From assembly GCF_010667615.1 (NCBI RefSeq), contig NZ_VYSG01000001.1:124001-188000 (forward strand): a DNA stretch of 64,000 nucleotides, given 5' to 3'. Of the stretch, positions 9,363-20,076 are shown piece after piece. Both the position numbers and the translations under genes were made by a program. This DNA is from Bifidobacterium choloepi (GTDB lineage Bacteria; Actinomycetota; Actinomycetes; Actinomycetales; Bifidobacteriaceae). The notes beneath the pieces were generated by a model that saw nothing but the letters and a program-made list of their open reading frames with translations, did no database searches and was not told the origin of the DNA. Every line of letters starts with the position of its first letter. Position 1 is the first letter of the stretch.

Positions 9363-9399
9363 GAGTTGATGCGTTCGGCTATGCCAAACGCATCAACTC
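9363..9399 (-). terminator. Probable terminator downstream of the esterase gene
   Basis: A 13-bp stem (GAGTTGATGCGTT with AACGCATCAACTC), extended by GGC/GCC after one mismatch and closed by TAT. It lies 55-91 nt past the esterase stop. No strong T-run follows. Confidence 0.5.
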
Positions 9400-9453
9400 T
9401 CAGTCGCGATTCGCACGGCAGCCCCCTTCCAAGGAGCTTGTACCGGTTGCACT

Positions 9454-10089
9454 TTAGAAGAGGAGGCGGCGCAGGTCCTCGATCTCGTCCTTGCAAACGG
9501 CGTGCCCCATGCCTTCGTAGGTCAGCTCGGTGCAGCGGCCGGTGGCCGACAGCACCCGGCGACAGCGTGCCTGATCTTCGGCGGGGATCTGCGTGTCCGC
9601 GGTGCCGTAGGCGAGGATGAATTTCGTCGTGGAGCCGAGTCCGGCGATGGCGGATGAATCGTCCTCGTCTTCCTTGAACGATGGCGACAGCAGCACGGCC
9701 GTGTCGAACAGGTCGGGCCACTGCTGGACGAGCCGGTACGACAGGAAGGCGCCCTGCGAGAAGCCCATCAATGTCAGCCGGCGGCCGGCGAATAGCGGCG
9801 ACTCGAGCAGCGAGACGAGCGCGTTGCCGACCTCGTCGCAGGCCGCGCGGCGCGTCAGGCCGTCACTCTTCTTCGAATACCAGCTGTAGCCGCCGATGTA
9901 CGGCCGGCGGAACGGCGCCTGGAAGCTGAAATAGCTCGGCTTGGCGTCGGCCGGCAGCGGTTCGGCGACGGCGTCGAGGATCGAGACCATCTCCTTCTCC
10001 GAGTTGCCATAGCCATGGAACATCAGGAAGACTCGGTCACCGGCTCCCGGAGCCGGTTCCTCGACCTGCATGACGGCGTTGAGTTTCAT
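9454..10089 (-). CDS. Alpha/beta hydrolase, phospholipase/carboxylesterase family
   Basis: The protein has 211 residues. MFHGYGNS near residue 25 forms the oxyanion region, GFSQGA puts the nucleophile at Ser111, and Asp165 (AYGTADTQIP) and His196 (GMGHAV) complete the triad. This pattern is that of the YpfH/carboxylesterase-2 family of small cytoplasmic serine esterases; the substrate is unknown. ATG at 10089 is chosen because AAAGGA lies about 9 nt upstream, and the longer open frame to 10161 lacks a ribosome site. It lies 81 nt downstream of nnr on the same strand and may be cotranscribed. Confidence 0.85.
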   Translation of the reverse strand: MKLNAVMQVEEPAPGAGDRVFLMFHGYGNSEKEMVSILDAVAEPLPADAKPSYFSFQAPFRRPYIGGYSWYSKKSDGLTRRAACDEVGNALVSLLESPLFAGRRLTLMGFSQGAFLSYRLVQQWPDLFDTAVLLSPSFKEDEDDSSAIAGLGSTTKFILAYGTADTQIPAEDQARCRRVLSATGRCTELTYEGMGHAVCKDEIEDLRRLLF

Positions 10090-10170
10090 CGGTACGATCC
10101 TTTCCCATGACAATGCGCCGTCGGCGGCGGAACTGCCGGCGACGGCGAACGAAAAAAACACGACGGGAGG

Positions 10171-12099
10171 TCAGCCCAGCTCGTCGAAGACGAACGGGAT
10201 GGCGTCGATGACGTCGCCGGCGACGATCGGATGGCCGGTCGACGTGACCGGCAGCGGATAGTCGTCCTCGGCGCCATAGAGCCGCGGACGCACCCAGCCA
10301 CGCTGGTCGGAACCGGAGGCGATCGCGGCGGCACGGCCGTGCAGGTAGGCGCCGGCCGCGGCGATTTCCGGCACGCAGGCCGGATCCTCGTAGATCTGGT
10401 CGTCCTGCTGGGCGAGCAGCGCGGCGACGATGCCGGTGAGCACGTCGCCGGCACCGGCCGTGGCCAGGCAGGCCGGCGCGCGGCCGGACACGAGCACGCG
10501 CATCGCGCCGCCGAACGAGCCGGCGACGATCGTGATGGCGCCCTTGAGCAGGACGGTGGCACCGGTCAGCCGGGCCGCAAGCTTCGCGCAGTACAGCGGT
10601 CGCGCCGTCACGTCGTCGGCGTCCATCGCATGGCCGAGCCTGGTCAGCAGCCGGGCGAGCTCGCCGGCGTGCGGCGTGAGGACGACCTGTGACGGCACGT
10701 TGGCCGGCAACAGGTCGAGGGCGCCCGCGTCGACAACGATCGGCGGCATCGCGAACGCGGCCTCGTCGCGCCGCTCGGCATCGGCGAGATCGTCGCCGTC
10801 GACGAAGCGGCCGGTGACGTAGCGTTCCGGCGAACGGCTGGAGTCGTGCTCCTCGTCGTCGAGCACGTCCTCCGCGCGGGACAGCGCGTAGTGGGCCAGC
10901 AACGCCGAGATCGTCGACGTCTGCAGGTCGCGCTGGACGGCGTCGGCGTCCTCCTCGTCGCGTTCCTGGTGCTCGTCGAACGTCGACGGGACGCCGGAAC
11001 CGACGCCCCACGCCTCCACGCGGCCCTTGCCGATGACGGCTTCCGGCAGCGCGTGCAGCACGAGGTCCTGCGGTCGCGACGGGCCCATGTAGCGCACCAT
11101 GCCGATGTTCGAATGGGCGGCGGCCAGCGACGTCAGCACGGCGGCGCCCGGATACTGGTCGGAGCCGGTCACGAGGCCGACGACGCCCCGACGGTACTTC
11201 GAGTCTTCCTTCTGGCACGGGCGGATGGCCTCGGCCGCGAACGGCGCGTTGACCATCTCGACGGCCGGATCGGCGGAGTCGAGATCGAAGCCGAAGTCGA
11301 CGAGCGTGACATGGCCGAGCGCATAGGCGGCCGGCGGCAGCATGGCGCACGGCTTCATCGCGCCGAACATGACGGTGTAGTCGGCGGGAATGTACGCGCC
11401 GGGCAGCGAACCGTCGTCGACGCCGACGCCGGACGGCGTGTCGATCGCGACGACGATCGGCAGTTCGGTCGTCCGCTGCGCGTCCGGCACGGCGATGTCT
11501 TCCGGCGGCTCGCCATCGAGGCCGAGCGACGACGCCAGCGCGGCCGGAATGCCACGCAGCGCGCCGGTCACGCCAATGCCGGTCATCGCGTCGAGGACGA
11601 CGTGCGATTCGCGCGCGTAGTTGACAGCGGCCTCGAGCCGCCGGCCGGCCTCGCCGGCCGTGAAGCCGGTCGGGCAACCCGGGATATCCGAGGACGGGTC
11701 GAGGTTCCAGACGCGGCCGCCGGACTGGACGAACCGGTCGAGCGCACTGGCGTGCAATGTGCGGCCGGTGGCGATCGCCGTCACCTCGTAGCCGCGGGCC
11801 GCGAGGTAGGCGCCCGCGTACAGGCCGTCGCCGCCGTTGTCTCCGGCGCCGGCGAGCACGGTGACGCGAAGGTCGTCGCCGTCGATGCCCTTGTCGGCCA
11901 GCACGCCGAGGACGGTGCGGGCCGCCGCCTGGGCGGCCATCGTCATCAGCGGCACGCCCTGGGCGAGCAGCGGCTGCTCCATCGAGCGCACGGCCGCCGT
12001 GTCCCAGGCGGCGTACAGCAGCGTCTGCATGCGTTCGGTCGCCGCCGTCGACGACGCCCCGTTGCGTTCCGAATCGGCCTGTGACTCTGTGAATGCCAT
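10171..12099 (-). CDS. nnr: Bifunctional NAD(P)H-hydrate epimerase / ADP-dependent dehydratase
   Basis: The protein has 642 residues, longer than most Nnr proteins because of inserts. The N-terminal YjeF_N epimerase domain has LAGAGDNGGDGLYAGAYLAARGYEV, and the C-terminal YjeF_C dehydratase has VVDAGALDLLP, LTPHAGELARLL, VLLKGAITIV and the ATP/ADP-site loop CLATAGAGDVLTGIVAAL. It repairs hydrated NAD(P)H damage in the cytoplasm. Extra segments include an acidic stretch around residues 330-420 (HQERDEEDADAVQ, LDDEEHDSS). The start ATG at 12099 has AGGGGA 8 nt upstream; a GTG at 12117 lacks one. Confidence 0.92.
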   Translation of the reverse strand: MAFTESQADSERNGASSTAATERMQTLLYAAWDTAAVRSMEQPLLAQGVPLMTMAAQAAARTVLGVLADKGIDGDDLRVTVLAGAGDNGGDGLYAGAYLAARGYEVTAIATGRTLHASALDRFVQSGGRVWNLDPSSDIPGCPTGFTAGEAGRRLEAAVNYARESHVVLDAMTGIGVTGALRGIPAALASSLGLDGEPPEDIAVPDAQRTTELPIVVAIDTPSGVGVDDGSLPGAYIPADYTVMFGAMKPCAMLPPAAYALGHVTLVDFGFDLDSADPAVEMVNAPFAAEAIRPCQKEDSKYRRGVVGLVTGSDQYPGAAVLTSLAAAHSNIGMVRYMGPSRPQDLVLHALPEAVIGKGRVEAWGVGSGVPSTFDEHQERDEEDADAVQRDLQTSTISALLAHYALSRAEDVLDDEEHDSSRSPERYVTGRFVDGDDLADAERRDEAAFAMPPIVVDAGALDLLPANVPSQVVLTPHAGELARLLTRLGHAMDADDVTARPLYCAKLAARLTGATVLLKGAITIVAGSFGGAMRVLVSGRAPACLATAGAGDVLTGIVAALLAQQDDQIYEDPACVPEIAAAGAYLHGRAAAIASGSDQRGWVRPRLYGAEDDYPLPVTSTGHPIVAGDVIDAIPFVFDELG

Positions 12100-12171
12100 G
12101 CGACCAGTCCCCTTCACTGTGAATGGATGTTGCCCCCTAGCTTAGTATGCGCGGCGGGAGGCGGCGTCGCG

Positions 12172-12948
12172 CTAGTCGGCGCGCGTAACGGCGTCGAGGC
12201 AGGACAGCGCGTTGAGCGTGCGCGGATAGCCGATGTACGGCATGATCTGCGAGATCGCCGCGCGGCAGCACTGTTCGTCGTTGCCGACGCGGATGTTGGC
12301 GGCGATGTGGCTCCTCAACTGCGGTTCGCAGCCGCCCATCGACGCGAGGAAGCACATCGTGACCATCTCACGTTCGGCGACGGTCAGGCATCCGCGCGTG
12401 TAGTAGTCGCCGAAGCAGTTGTCGACGAGCCACTTGCGGATGTGGCGCGACTCCTCCGGACCGCCGGATTCGCCGGCGAAGTCCCGCATCCGCTCGCCGA
12501 AGATCTCCACCTGCTTGCGCTCGCCGGCGGCGAGGCGCCCTTCGGCGTCGTCGGGTTCGACGGTGCGCTGCGGCTCGAGCGGCATCTTGACGTCCATCGC
12601 CTTGAGATAGTCGTCGAGCTTCTCGAGGAACTCGACGGCGCGGCCGAAGCCGAGATAGGCCGTGGCCTGGTAGACGATTTCCTTGAGCTGCGACGACGTG
12701 AGACCGGACTGGTAGAACGCCGGCAGCATGTCGGTGAACGTCTTGAGCGAACCGGTGCCCATCAGCGCCGCGACGATGCACATCGAGCGGTGCATGTCGT
12801 CGAGCTGCGGCGCGTTGGCGGCGGGCTCGTTGACGACTTCGTCGAACAGGAACCGCTCGACGATCGCGATGTATTCCGGGTCGGTCTGGGCGAACGTCTT
12901 GTCGTCGTTCCAGAACTTGTTCATCTTCCTGTGCAGTTCCTCGAACAT
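12172..12948 (-). CDS. Carboxymuconolactone decarboxylase (CMD/AhpD-like) family protein
   Basis: The protein has 258 residues with two CMD-like halves: MCIVAALMGTGSLKTFTDMLPAFYQSGLTSSQLKEIVYQATAYLGFGRAVEF, and EREMVTMCFLASMGGCEPQLRSHIAANIRVG with QIMPYIGYPRTLNAL. Family members are decarboxylases or thiol peroxidase partners. The second half lacks the CxxC of AhpD, having single Cys residues (GGCEP, EQCC), so peroxidase function is unproven. The start ATG at 12948 follows AAAGGGGA; the longer open frame to 13086 crosses a terminator-like hairpin and is rejected. It is monocistronic or linked to nnr (72-nt gap). Confidence 0.82.
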   Translation of the reverse strand: MFEELHRKMNKFWNDDKTFAQTDPEYIAIVERFLFDEVVNEPAANAPQLDDMHRSMCIVAALMGTGSLKTFTDMLPAFYQSGLTSSQLKEIVYQATAYLGFGRAVEFLEKLDDYLKAMDVKMPLEPQRTVEPDDAEGRLAAGERKQVEIFGERMRDFAGESGGPEESRHIRKWLVDNCFGDYYTRGCLTVAEREMVTMCFLASMGGCEPQLRSHIAANIRVGNDEQCCRAAISQIMPYIGYPRTLNALSCLDAVTRAD

Positions 12949-13016
12949 GGTCGTGGATCCCCTTTCCCTTCCGCCCCGATGCGGAGCCATGCAGGCTTGC
13001 GCCGACCATGATAGCG

Positions 13017-13052
13017 CGACAGCGCTCCCGTCGCATGACGGGAGCGCTGTCG
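13017..13052 (-). terminator. Strong hairpin downstream of bsh
   Basis: CGACAGCGCTCCCGTC and GACGGGAGCGCTGTCG form a perfect 16-bp stem with a GCAT loop, about 80 nt past the bile salt hydrolase stop. No T-tract follows on either strand, as is common for stem-strong actinobacterial terminators. Confidence 0.65.
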
Positions 13053-13129
13053 GAAGAAACAATGTCCTGTCGCGCGAATCGTCCATGTCTCCGGCGAGGC
13101 GGATGGCGGCAACGATTCGCGCCGGCGGA

Positions 13130-14077
13130 TCAGGCGGCCGAAATCAGCGCGGTGCCGTCGAGGTCGAAGTCGGACAGCTTCCAGGACTTCGGCGTCGGAT
13201 CCTCGTAGGACGTGTGGTAGTAGGTCATCGTCTTGGTGGAGAAGCAGGACGTGTACACGGTGTACTCGTAGTTGCCGTTCTCCATCTTGGCGCCGCCGTA
13301 GATCATCGACGAGCCCTGCAGCGTCTTGAACAGGCGGTTGACGCCGTGCGCCTCGTCGGAGGTCTGCGGATAGTGCGAATTCGTGTAGGCGGCGCGCACC
13401 AGGCGCGACGGCGAGCTGTAGTCGCCCGGCAGGCCGTGCATCGAGACGCCGGAGCCCCATGCCGTCATCTCGTACTTGTCCCAGTCGGTCGTCGGCGGGA
13501 AGTCGACGGTGACGTTCATGTAGTTCTTCATGTTCTCGAGGTGATAGGCGAACGTCGGCTGGTTCGTCATCGCGTCGATCGGGTTGTGGTAGACGTGGAT
13601 GCCGTCGGCCATGTACTCGACGACGATCGAGCGGGTCTTGTCGGCGACGATCCAGTGCAGCAGAGCGACCGGCCACTTGTCGTTGACCGGCTTGGCGACG
13701 ATGGCGACGCCGTCGAGCGCGGCCTCGACCTCGTCTACCGAATCGAAGTTGCGGGTGACCCACAGCGGGAACTCGTAGGCGGCAACGTTCGTCTTGCCGT
13801 CGACCGGACCGTCCTCGTACTTGGCGTAGCCCGGGAAGTTCAGGCCGGCGATCGCCAGGCCGTTCTCGTTGGCGCAGTCGTAGTACAGCGGCTTGTCCTC
13901 GGCGGTGATGGCCAGGCCGAAGACGGCGCGCTTGCCGAACGTCGCGTTGAACTCCGGCTGGTAGTCGAAGTTGCGCGGCGTCACCTTCATCGTTTCGCCG
14001 TACGAGCACTCCCAGTCAAGATTGCGGCCGAAATACATATCCCCTTCGGCATCGGTGAACCGAACACCTGTGCACAT
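13130..14077 (-). CDS. bsh: Choloylglycine hydrolase (bile salt hydrolase)
   Basis: The protein has 315 residues, the typical length. Cys2 becomes the N-terminal nucleophile after Met removal (MCTGVRF). Arg18 and Asp21 (YFGRNLDWE), the Asn of MTNQP and the Arg of SPSRLVRAAY match the conserved active-site set of this Ntn-hydrolase. It deconjugates glycine and taurine bile salts in the cytoplasm, a gut-adaptation trait common in bifidobacteria. ATG at 14077 has AGGGGAGGA upstream. It is probably monocistronic with its own promoter in the 146-nt upstream gap and the strong hairpin downstream. Confidence 0.95.
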   Translation of the reverse strand: MCTGVRFTDAEGDMYFGRNLDWECSYGETMKVTPRNFDYQPEFNATFGKRAVFGLAITAEDKPLYYDCANENGLAIAGLNFPGYAKYEDGPVDGKTNVAAYEFPLWVTRNFDSVDEVEAALDGVAIVAKPVNDKWPVALLHWIVADKTRSIVVEYMADGIHVYHNPIDAMTNQPTFAYHLENMKNYMNVTVDFPPTTDWDKYEMTAWGSGVSMHGLPGDYSSPSRLVRAAYTNSHYPQTSDEAHGVNRLFKTLQGSSMIYGGAKMENGNYEYTVYTSCFSTKTMTYYHTSYEDPTPKSWKLSDFDLDGTALISAA

Positions 14078-14223
14078 GATTGTCCTCCCCTGATTGCGTG
14101 GATTGTCTGTGCCTGTCGATTCAGATTGTACGGAGGAAGTGCTTGGAGTTTGCCGAATTTCGGCGCTTGTTCACTGCGAAAGAACGAAGTTGACGATTCG
14201 CGCGCCACGTGGTTCGCGAAACG

Positions 14224-15825
<1,602 letters not shown>

Positions 15826-15875
15826 TCGTCACCGTCTTTTCTCGGAAAGCCATCGTCATGGAAAGATCAAGGACC

Positions 15876-15885
15876 GGAACGATTC
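15876..15885 (+). repeat. Intergenic motif GGAACGATTC
   Basis: An exact copy of a 10-mer that recurs in backbone intergenic regions, here between the ABC-F gene and the upstream hypothetical gene. See 19281, 20854 and 24650 for other exact copies. Confidence 0.45.
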
Positions 15886-15933
15886 GCGCTCCGGGCCCCG
15901 ATCACTATACCGGCACAGCGGAACAGGACGGCT

Positions 15934-16677
15934 TCACTGCGCGCCGGCGGCGACGGCCTCTCCGGCTGCGGGCGCGGTCGCGCCGGCCGGAGACGCCGGC
16001 TGCTGGAAGGCTCCGAGTTCGTGGACGACGCGCTCTTCCATTTCGTCGATCTTGTGGTCGAGCTCGGCGAGTTCGACATTGGCGCGGTCGACGCCGTCAT
16101 GATCGCCGATCAGCACGAAGCGGTCGATCGAGGAGAGCAGCGACGTGCGCTCCCAGACGAGTTTCTGGAGTTCCTCGACGACCATGCTGTCGACGTATTC
16201 GCCGGCGACCTTGAAGTTGAGTTCCTCGGTGTCCGGATCCTCGAGGTCGATGCCGGTGGCTTCCTTCACGAGCCGGTTCATGCGTTCCTGGTCGACGAGC
16301 CGGCCGGCCATGAACTCGTGGAAGCGCGACGTGTAGCCGACATTCTTCGCGAACGTCAGATTGGTCAGCTCGAGGTCGGCGATCATGTCCGAGGACGAAT
16401 CGTGGCAGAATTTCAGCGCTTCCCGCTCGGCCTGGCCGAACACCGTGAACTTGCGCGGACGACTGGAGACCTCGCCCCTGCGGCGGGTGACGAGCGTGGC
16501 CGGCGCCGACTGCGTCCACAGCGAGGCAGGCTGGCCCATGTCGTCGACGATGACGATCGCCGTGTTGTCGCCGCAGCGGAATTCCCAGCGGTTCTCGTAC
16601 GGAAACTCGTTGACCTTCGAATACGTGTGCGTGCACGTCAGTCCGTGCAGCCCCTCGTAGGTTTCCGACATGACCAT
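15934..16677 (-). CDS. Conserved hypothetical actinobacterial protein
   Basis: The protein has 247 residues and was not recognised as a named family. The first half reads as a small beta-rich domain (THTYSKVNEFPYENRWEFRCGDNTAIVIVDD). The second half is helical (ELQKLVWERTSLLSSIDRFVLIGDHDGVDRANVELAELDHKIDEMEERVVHEL), likely a coiled coil, and ends in an Ala/Pro/Gly-rich tail. No signal peptide or membrane segment is seen. The start at 16677 has AAAGGA 8 nt upstream; an ATG 6 nt further in is also possible. It lies between ahpCF and the ABC-F gene on the same strand. Confidence 0.7.
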   Translation of the reverse strand: MVMSETYEGLHGLTCTHTYSKVNEFPYENRWEFRCGDNTAIVIVDDMGQPASLWTQSAPATLVTRRRGEVSSRPRKFTVFGQAEREALKFCHDSSSDMIADLELTNLTFAKNVGYTSRFHEFMAGRLVDQERMNRLVKEATGIDLEDPDTEELNFKVAGEYVDSMVVEELQKLVWERTSLLSSIDRFVLIGDHDGVDRANVELAELDHKIDEMEERVVHELGAFQQPASPAGATAPAAGEAVAAGAQ

Positions 16678-16725
16678 GGCGCCGTCCTTTGTCCTCTGTT
16701 CCCTTCCCGACCATCCTAACCTACC

Positions 16726-16758
16726 CCGGAGGGTGACGGGCCGGAACCGTCCCTCCGG
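16726..16758 (-). terminator. Hairpin downstream of ahpF
   Basis: CCGGAGGG and CCCTCCGG form an 8-bp outer stem, with ACGG/CCGT continuing inside. It lies 44-76 nt past the ahpF stop. A TTTT follows only on the plus strand, so termination on the minus strand would rely on the stem. Confidence 0.4.
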
Positions 16759-16801
16759 TTTTCGCCGGGATATGGACGGTCCGGTCCGGATGGCGACGGG
16801 G

Positions 16802-18682
16802 TCAGGCACCGATCAGCTGCAGCATCTGCGAGACGGACTTGCGGCCGAAGTCGATGACGGGCTGGCCGTCGACGTCGCCGTCGGCGGTGTGCTTCGTGAC
16901 GACGATGCACGGCACGCTCATCACCTCGTAGAGCTGCTTGAGCTTCGGGAAGTGCGCGAGGTCGTAGGCCTCGGCCCGCACGTTCGGGTTGAGCGCGGCG
17001 ATGCGCTGTGCGGCGCGCACCGTTTCCGGACACATCGTGCAGCTCAGCGAGACGAGGATCATGATGTCGACCTGCGTGCCGATCGCGTCGATTCTGGCGC
17101 GCTCGTCGTCGGAGATCGGCTGGCCCGGGCCCGCGGCGTTGTAGATGCCGAGGACGAACGAGTTGAATTCGTGGCCGGTCGGCACGCCATGGAACGCCAG
17201 CGTCGTCGGCTCGAGCTCGCCCTGCATGTCGAGCGTCATGATCCTGACCATCGGCGTCGCCTGCGGCAGCGGAACGGTCGGGTCGATGTCGGCGCGACCG
17301 GTGGACGGATCGACGTCCTTCGCCTCGCGGCGGCGCACGGCGATCTTGCCGCCGCTCAACGACGCGAGCTCGTCGACGAAGTTGGCGAGCGTGACGGAGA
17401 CCATGCTCCTGTCGAGCGTCAGCTCGAGCGTCACCGGATTCGCCATCTTCGCGAAGACGACGTCGAGCTGGCGGCGCGTGGCCTCGTCGAAGAACGCGCC
17501 GTCGACGCCGCCATTGGCGGCCGCGGCCTTTGCCTCGGAGGAGATGCGCGCCGCGGCAGCGTCGTCGGACGGCCGCGCCGTGGCCGGCGCCGGAGACGTG
17601 CGCGCCGGCAGTCCGTCGGGTTCCTCCCGCTTGCGGTAGGCGCTGGCCGTCGGGCGCCGGGGCACGATGCCGGTCTTCCGGGACATCGTCGAACAGTACC
17701 GTTCGAGTTCGGTCGCGGCCAGCGCGCCGTCGGCGGCGGCCGTGACGACTTGCCGCAGCGGCTTGATCCTGATATCGCCAGCCGCGTAGATGCCGTCGAC
17801 CGACGTCTTCAGTTCGGCGTCGGTGACGACGTAGCCCTGGGCGTCAAGCTCGACAATGTCCTTGACGAACGCCGTCTGCGGGGCCGTGCCGGCGAAGACG
17901 AAGACGCCGAACGTGCCGCCGTCGGCCGGCTTGAACACGGTCGTCTCGCCGGTGCGGTCGTCATGCAGCACGGCTTCGGTCAGGCCTCCCCTGCCGCCGG
18001 AGACGGAGACGACCCGCGTGTTGTAGAGCACCGAGACCTTCGGATCGTTCTTCGTGCGTTCGGCGGCGGACGCCGCGCAGGTGAAGTCGGGTTCGCGCAC
18101 GACGACGGTGACGTGCGAGGCGTACCTGGCCAGGAAGACGGCTTCCTCGGCCGCCGCGTAGCCGCCGCCGACGACGAGGACTTCCTTGCCGGAGTAAAAT
18201 TCGCCATCGCAGGTGGCGCAGTACGCGACGCCGCGGCCGGCGTATTCGCGCTCGCCGTCGAAGCCGGCCGGCCGCGGGGCCGCGCCGGTCGCCAGCACGA
18301 TGCCGAAGCACCGGAAGTCGCCGGCCGACGTGCGCACGGTCTTCAGGCCGGAAGAATCGTCCAGCGTGATGCCGGTGACGTCGGCGACCTTCAGCTCGGC
18401 TCCGAAGTCGCGGGCCTGGCCGCGCATGACGGCCGTCAGCTTCGCACCGTCGGTCGACGCGACGCCCGGATAGTTGACGACTTCCGCCGTCGCCGTGATC
18501 CTGCCACCGAATTCCTCCTTCTCGAGGACGAGGACGCGGTAGCGGGCGCGGCCGAGATACATGCCGGCGGTCAGGCCGGCCGGGCCGCCGCCCACGACGA
18601 CGACATCGTAGACGTCGTCGGCGGCGATGGCGGACGAATCGTTCGCCGCCACCGTGCTGTCCGTCATGGTTTCCCCGGCCAT
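16802..18682 (-). CDS. ahpF: AhpF-like thioredoxin reductase fused to C-terminal thioredoxin folds
   Basis: The protein has 626 residues. The N-terminal TrxR/AhpF flavoprotein domain has VVGGGPAGLTAG near residue 31, redox centre CATC at 155-158, the NADPH motif GGGYAAAEEA and the C-terminal FAD motif YAAGDIR. An Ala/Pro-rich linker leads to a region like the AhpF N-terminal domain (about 400-626) with a second redox centre CTMC at 548-551. The electron path is probably NADPH, FAD, CATC, CTMC, AhpC. Domain order is the reverse of classical AhpF. The ATG overlaps the ahpC stop (TGATG); MTDST at 18667 is an alternative start. Confidence 0.88.
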   Translation of the reverse strand: MAGETMTDSTVAANDSSAIAADDVYDVVVVGGGPAGLTAGMYLGRARYRVLVLEKEEFGGRITATAEVVNYPGVASTDGAKLTAVMRGQARDFGAELKVADVTGITLDDSSGLKTVRTSAGDFRCFGIVLATGAAPRPAGFDGEREYAGRGVAYCATCDGEFYSGKEVLVVGGGYAAAEEAVFLARYASHVTVVVREPDFTCAASAAERTKNDPKVSVLYNTRVVSVSGGRGGLTEAVLHDDRTGETTVFKPADGGTFGVFVFAGTAPQTAFVKDIVELDAQGYVVTDAELKTSVDGIYAAGDIRIKPLRQVVTAAADGALAATELERYCSTMSRKTGIVPRRPTASAYRKREEPDGLPARTSPAPATARPSDDAAAARISSEAKAAAANGGVDGAFFDEATRRQLDVVFAKMANPVTLELTLDRSMVSVTLANFVDELASLSGGKIAVRRREAKDVDPSTGRADIDPTVPLPQATPMVRIMTLDMQGELEPTTLAFHGVPTGHEFNSFVLGIYNAAGPGQPISDDERARIDAIGTQVDIMILVSLSCTMCPETVRAAQRIAALNPNVRAEAYDLAHFPKLKQLYEVMSVPCIVVTKHTADGDVDGQPVIDFGRKSVSQMLQLIGA

Positions 18683-19245
18683 CACAGCTGCCCCACGAGG
18701 TCGAGGCTCGGCTCGATCGTCTCCTCGCCCGGCTGCCACTTCGCCGGGCAGACCATGTCGCTGTGCTCGCGGACGAACTGCGAGGCCTGCACGCGGCGCA
18801 GGATCTCGGCGGCGTCGCGACCGACGTTCGACGAGATGACCTCGTAGGCGACGACCTTGCCGTCCGGATCGACAATGAAGTCGCCGCGTTCCGCGAAGCC
18901 GGTCTCCTCGTTGTAGGTGTCGAGGTCGCGGGCGAGCAGCGCCGTCGGGTCGGCGAGCATCGGGAACTGGATCTTGCCGATCTTCTCGTTGGCGTCGTGC
19001 CACGCCTTGTGCACCCACTGCGAGTCGGTGGACACCGAGTAGATGTCGCAGTCGATCTTCTGGAAATCGTCGTAGTGGTCGGCGAGATCCTCGAGTTCCG
19101 TCGGGCAGACGAAGCTGAAGTCGGCCGGATAGAAGAAGAACACCGACCAGCGGCCGAGAATGTCCTTCTTCGAGATGGTCTTGAGTTCGCCGTTGGCATA
19201 CGCCTGCACGGTGAAGTCGGTGATGTCATGCTGGAGCAAAGTCAT
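18682..19245 (-). CDS. ahpC: Alkyl hydroperoxide reductase AhpC (2-Cys peroxiredoxin)
   Basis: The protein has 187 residues. The peroxidatic Cys47 lies in FYPADFSFVCPTE and the resolving Cys166 in HSDMVCPAKW, the standard typical-2-Cys spacing. It reduces H2O2 and organic peroxides and is recharged by the AhpF encoded directly downstream, with overlapping stop and start. The start ATG at 19245 has AAGGAG 7 nt upstream; the longer frame to 19383 is non-coding in character. The 247-nt gap to the divergent flavodoxin gene should carry its promoter. Confidence 0.96.
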   Translation of the reverse strand: MTLLQHDITDFTVQAYANGELKTISKKDILGRWSVFFFYPADFSFVCPTELEDLADHYDDFQKIDCDIYSVSTDSQWVHKAWHDANEKIGKIQFPMLADPTALLARDLDTYNEETGFAERGDFIVDPDGKVVAYEVISSNVGRDAAEILRRVQASQFVREHSDMVCPAKWQPGEETIEPSLDLVGQL

Positions 19246-19280
19246 GATGCTTCTCCTTGTCTTCGGTTCCGGTCGTCGCC

Positions 19281-19290
19281 GGAACGATTC
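19281..19290 (+). repeat. Intergenic motif GGAACGATTC
   Basis: An exact copy 36-45 nt upstream of the ahpC start codon. Here GTTCCGG shortly before it can pair with the CCGGAAC that includes its start, forming a small hairpin in the ahpC leader or promoter. Confidence 0.45.
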
Positions 19291-19492
19291 CTCCGCGTCC
19301 GGGCCTGTCCCCAACCAGAAGGCCACCGGAAGCGGCATGGCCTTACGATAGGGAACCAACCTCCACGATGCCACCGCTTTCACCGTCCAGCGAAGCTCCG
19401 GTGACTAGAATCGGCAGTGGATTTTCTTCCATCGGTTTTTACCGGTCCGGGCCGTCCGATCCGGACATTTTTCCGTGTAAAGGAGCACAGCA

Positions 19493-19987
19493 ATGGACGA
19501 CATGAGCGACGTCCTCGTGGCGTATTATTCGGCGAGCGGCAACACCGCCCGCGTGGCGCGGGCGATCGCCGACCGCATGAGCGGCGACCTGTTCGAGATC
19601 GTGCCCGACCCTCAATACACGGCCGCCGACCTCGACTATCGCGACCCGTCGAGTCGCGTCTGCCGGGAACACGACGACCCGTCGATGCGCCACGTCAGCC
19701 TGCTCGACAGCGCGCCGGAACATTTCGCCCGCTATTCGCTCGTCTTCGTCGGCTACCCGATCTGGTGGGGCGTGGCGGCGTGGCCGGTCAACACGTTCGT
19801 GACGATGAACGATTTTTCCGGCAAGACCGTCGTCCCGTTCGCGACGTCGGCGTCGTCGCCGCTCGCGCTGAGCGCCGAGAAGCTCTCCGGCGAGACGACG
19901 ACCGGCGCGTGGGAACCGGGCCACCGCTTCCAGTCCCTCGCCACCGACGCCGAGGTCCGCGACTGGCTCCAGTCACTCGACGTCTGA
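19493..19987 (+). CDS. Flavodoxin-like FMN protein
   Basis: The protein has 164 residues. The phosphate-binding loop YYSASGNTARVARAI sits at the N-terminus, and FVGYPIWWGVAAWPVNTFV is the flavin-stacking segment of the YieF/flavodoxin_4 family. It is probably an electron carrier or small NAD(P)H-linked oxidoreductase. The start ATG has AGGAG 7 nt upstream. It is divergent from ahpCF, so a shared oxidative-stress or redox role is an inference from position. The HAD gene follows by 89 nt. Confidence 0.85.
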   Translation: MDDMSDVLVAYYSASGNTARVARAIADRMSGDLFEIVPDPQYTAADLDYRDPSSRVCREHDDPSMRHVSLLDSAPEHFARYSLVFVGYPIWWGVAAWPVNTFVTMNDFSGKTVVPFATSASSPLALSAEKLSGETTTGAWEPGHRFQSLATDAEVRDWLQSLDV

Positions 19988-20076
19988 ACTGTCCGGAAAC
20001 GAGACGGACACCGCCGGGGCGCCATCCCGTTTTCTATACTGGCTTGCGTTTCCGTCCCCTCGAGAAAGCGACCATC

